Assembly (NCBI GenBank): GCA_017416795.1
Contig: JAFQBD010000034.1
Location: 1 to 49,489 of the forward strand
Source of the DNA: Bacillota bacterium
GTDB taxonomy: Bacteria; Bacillota; Clostridia; Peptostreptococcales; Anaerovoracaceae
Length of the DNA: 49,489 nucleotides
Direction: 5' to 3'
The notes under the pieces were generated by a model. The model was not told where the DNA came from, did no database searches, and worked only from the letters and a program-made list of their open reading frames with translations. The position numbers were made by a program, and so were the translations under genes. This document shows, piece by piece, positions 47,881-49,489 of this stretch; the first letter of the stretch is position 1; the number at the start of each line of letters is the position of its first letter.

Positions 47881-49299
47881 ATGGAACGTAAAAGAGTAAT
47901 CAATTTGCTGATTGGTCCTGCGTTGTTCCTCGTTTGCAGTTTCCTGCTTCCTGAAGCAGTATTCACTACATTCGCAGCAAGAGCAGCAGTAGGTACAGTA
48001 GCATGGATGGCATACTGGTGGATAACAGCGCCTATCGACTATGCTGTAACTGCATTCCTGCCAATCGCAATCAATGCTATCTGTCAGCTGACAGATATGA
48101 ATGCTGTAATTGCTAACTATGCATCAGAAACTATTCTGCTGCTGCTGGGAGCATCCATCATCACAGTATCATGGGATGAAACAGGTTTGGACAAGCGTAT
48201 CGCTGCAAGATTCCTGGGACTTATAGGAGACAATCTGAGATATCAGGTAATATTCTGGTTCATCTTATCAGCAGCACTGTCATCAGTCCTGCCAAACGCA
48301 GTAGTATGTGCAACTCTTACACCTATCGCAGTAGCAATGCTTACATACGTAGGAGAAGGAGATATCGGAAACAGCCGTATCGGATCAAAGATCCTGCTGA
48401 CTATCGCTTATGCTGCAGGTCTTGGCGGTATCGCGACACCTCTCGGTGGAGCTATGAACCTGGTAACTGTTGACTACATCCAGCAGCTGACAGGCGAAGA
48501 ATATATCTTCATGCACTGGGTAATCAAATTCCTGCCTATCGTTATCGTGTTGGTAGTTGTAAATATCCTGTTCATGATAAGAGACGTTAAAAAAGAAGAA
48601 AGCCTTGGCGGATCAAGGGATTACTTCATTCAGGAATACAAGAAGATGCCACCGATGACTATCGAAGAAAAGTGGTCACTGATACTGTTCGCTGTGGCTA
48701 CTATCCTGGCATTCACAAGATCACTGTATCAGGATCTGCTGCCTGGTCTGAAGCCTGCTTATGCGTTCATCATTTGTGCTATCATTGCATTCCTCATCGT
48801 CAACAAGGACGGCAAGAGAGTGATGGTATGGAAGTCAGCTCAGAAGAAGATCATTTGGGAACTGATCTACATCTTTGCCGGCGGCCTTGCTGCGGGAACA
48901 CTTATCAGCAGCACAGGTGCGGCGCAGAATATCGGTGAAGCTGTTGCAAGAATGGGACTGACCGGCGGAATCGTTACAGTTCTGGTTATCATCACAGTAA
49001 CACTGCTCATGTCAGACGTCACATCAAATACAGCTACAGCTGCAGTTGCTATTCCAATCGTTATCTCCATCGTACAGGGTATCGGTCTCAATCCTATCCC
49101 ATGGATCTACATCGCATCCATCGGTGTCAACCTGTCATACATGCTGCCTACATCCATCAGAGCGGTGCCTGTAGGATACGGTTTGTTGCCTAAATACATG
49201 CTTAAGGAAGGCTGGAAGATGACTATCCTCGTCATTGTATCAATGACCATCACAGCATATCTGCTACTTACATACTGGCCGGCATTCAGCATGGCGTAA
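47881..49299 (+). CDS. DASS family (SLC13) sodium/divalent anion symporter
   Basis: 472 residues, eleven or so helices. Signature segments include AYAAGLGGIATPLGGAMNLV (first SNT-like loop, here GGAMN) and MSDVTSNTATAAVAIPIVISI with the second SNTA motif, which bind sodium and the carboxylate. Substrates of the family are C4-dicarboxylates, citrate or sulfate. The first loop lacks the standard S-N-T, with A-M-N in its place, which may change sodium or substrate binding. AGGAG is about 7 nt upstream. Biased codon use suggests high expression. Confidence 0.88.
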   Translation: MERKRVINLLIGPALFLVCSFLLPEAVFTTFAARAAVGTVAWMAYWWITAPIDYAVTAFLPIAINAICQLTDMNAVIANYASETILLLLGASIITVSWDETGLDKRIAARFLGLIGDNLRYQVIFWFILSAALSSVLPNAVVCATLTPIAVAMLTYVGEGDIGNSRIGSKILLTIAYAAGLGGIATPLGGAMNLVTVDYIQQLTGEEYIFMHWVIKFLPIVIVLVVVNILFMIRDVKKEESLGGSRDYFIQEYKKMPPMTIEEKWSLILFAVATILAFTRSLYQDLLPGLKPAYAFIICAIIAFLIVNKDGKRVMVWKSAQKKIIWELIYIFAGGLAAGTLISSTGAAQNIGEAVARMGLTGGIVTVLVIITVTLLMSDVTSNTATAAVAIPIVISIVQGIGLNPIPWIYIASIGVNLSYMLPTSIRAVPVGYGLLPKYMLKEGWKMTILVIVSMTITAYLLLTYWPAFSMA

Positions 49300-49353
49300 G
49301 TAAAAACGATGCAATAATAAATAATAAATAAAAGAGCACACTGGGATTTTTAT

Positions 49354-49401
49354 ACTGACCCCCAAAAGTTGGACCTAAAATCCAACTTAAGGGAGGTCAG
49401 T
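49354..49401 (+). mobile_element. Left end of an IS3-family (IS150-like) insertion sequence
   Basis: The end starts about TGACCCCCAAAAGTTGGAC (49356), a typical terminal repeat of the IS150/IS3 group. Only the left end lies in the window. Inside it, AAGTTGGA (49366-49373) pairs with TCCAACTT (49381-49388), and ACTGACC.CCC (49354-49363) with GGGAGGTCAGT (49391-49401), followed by TTTTT: a large hairpin that acts as a terminator-like block and hides the GGGAGG ribosome binding site of orfA from incoming transcripts. Confidence 0.8.
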
Positions 49402-49406
49402 TTTTT

Positions 49407-49489
49407 ATGTCTAAAAAATATGATTTTGAATTCAAACTAAAAGTGGTAGAAGAATATTTGTCTGGAAAAGGCGGACTAGAATACCTGTC
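49407..49489 (+). CDS. IS3-family transposase OrfA, N-terminal fragment (3' end outside window)
   Basis: The ATG at 49407 follows GGGAGG by 10 nt and begins MSKKYDFEFKLKVVEEYLSGKGGLEYL, the helix-turn-helix start of IS3-type OrfA proteins (K.YSxEFKLKVVxEYLxGxxxxxxL). It is cut by the window end after 27 residues, so whether the element is complete cannot be judged. OrfB should follow with a programmed frameshift. Confidence 0.85.
   Translation, partial: MSKKYDFEFKLKVVEEYLSGKGGLEYL

Noticed and set aside
1..49489. CRISPR arrays, tRNA, rRNA or prophage genes
   Set aside because: No regularly spaced direct repeats, no tRNA cloverleaf with CCA-type end and no phage structural genes were seen in the gaps.

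Overview
The window is a compact stretch of a strictly anaerobic Bacillota (Clostridia) chromosome. The evidence is the neighbourhood rho, DUF1385, prmC, prfA, sua5, rpiB, upp, the strong AGGAGG ribosome binding sites, the hydEGF maturases and a CpI-like [FeFe] hydrogenase. The mixture of genes, including a membrane-anchored LuxR regulator and many DMT transporters, would suit the Peptostreptococcales/Anaerovoracaceae, but I cannot prove the family from sequence alone.

Layout. 1-13.6 kb is housekeeping: the end of rho, DUF1385, prmC, then the maturation cassette hydE-hydG-hydF, a 59-residue membrane ORF, rpmE, a DAHP synthase with a hotdog thioesterase, prfA, sua5, rpiB, upp and tyrS. 13.6-14.3 kb is a small Phd/ParE-type toxin-antitoxin pair. 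14.3-18.4 kb holds a threonine-aldolase-like lyase coupled to an ArsC/Spx-like protein (minus strand), a DMT transporter, a MaoC hydratase and rplM-rpsI. 18.5-24.1 kb is accessory: a membrane LuxR regulator facing away from a run of zinc-ribbon proteins, a large protein of unknown function and a lipoprotein. 24.2-25.5 kb is a peroxide-defence pair (bcp-yaaA), followed by a gene-free interval with a complete promoter-operator-terminator layout that I read as a small RNA gene. 25.7-36.4 kb carries transporters (three EamA, AI-2E, MFS), a flavoprotein, an M24 peptidase, DUF1858/DUF2249 proteins, a nitroreductase and an SGNH hydrolase. 36.4-40.5 kb has two tandem PLP aminotransferases behind a structured leader, a threonine dehydratase and a YgjV protein. 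40.6-44.3 kb is the hydrogenase operon. 44.3-49.3 kb has a GPH/MFS transporter, an orphan ACP-MBOAT pair and a DASS anion transporter. The window ends inside an IS3-type insertion sequence.

How it fits together. The hydrogenase is a two-gene enzyme. One subunit is the H-cluster protein. The other joins a NuoF-type iron-sulfur domain to a GltD/NfnB-like FAD-NAD(P)H oxidoreductase. It therefore looks like a glutamate-synthase-linked hydrogenase that exchanges electrons between H2 and NAD(P)H without the usual NuoE and FMN-binding NuoF parts. Its maturases lie 35 kb away in the rho-prfA region.

The most interesting non-coding signal is that the hydrogenase promoter and the small-RNA promoter share the same -35, spacer, extended -10 and a downstream palindrome containing AACTAGTTACAT. 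This suggests one regulator for both. Other signals are GC-rich palindromic elements placed in frame inside the central loops of two MFS transporters, both of which also appear to be leaderless; a hairpin covering the hydE ribosome binding site; and a branched leader ending in a terminator before the aminotransferase pair.
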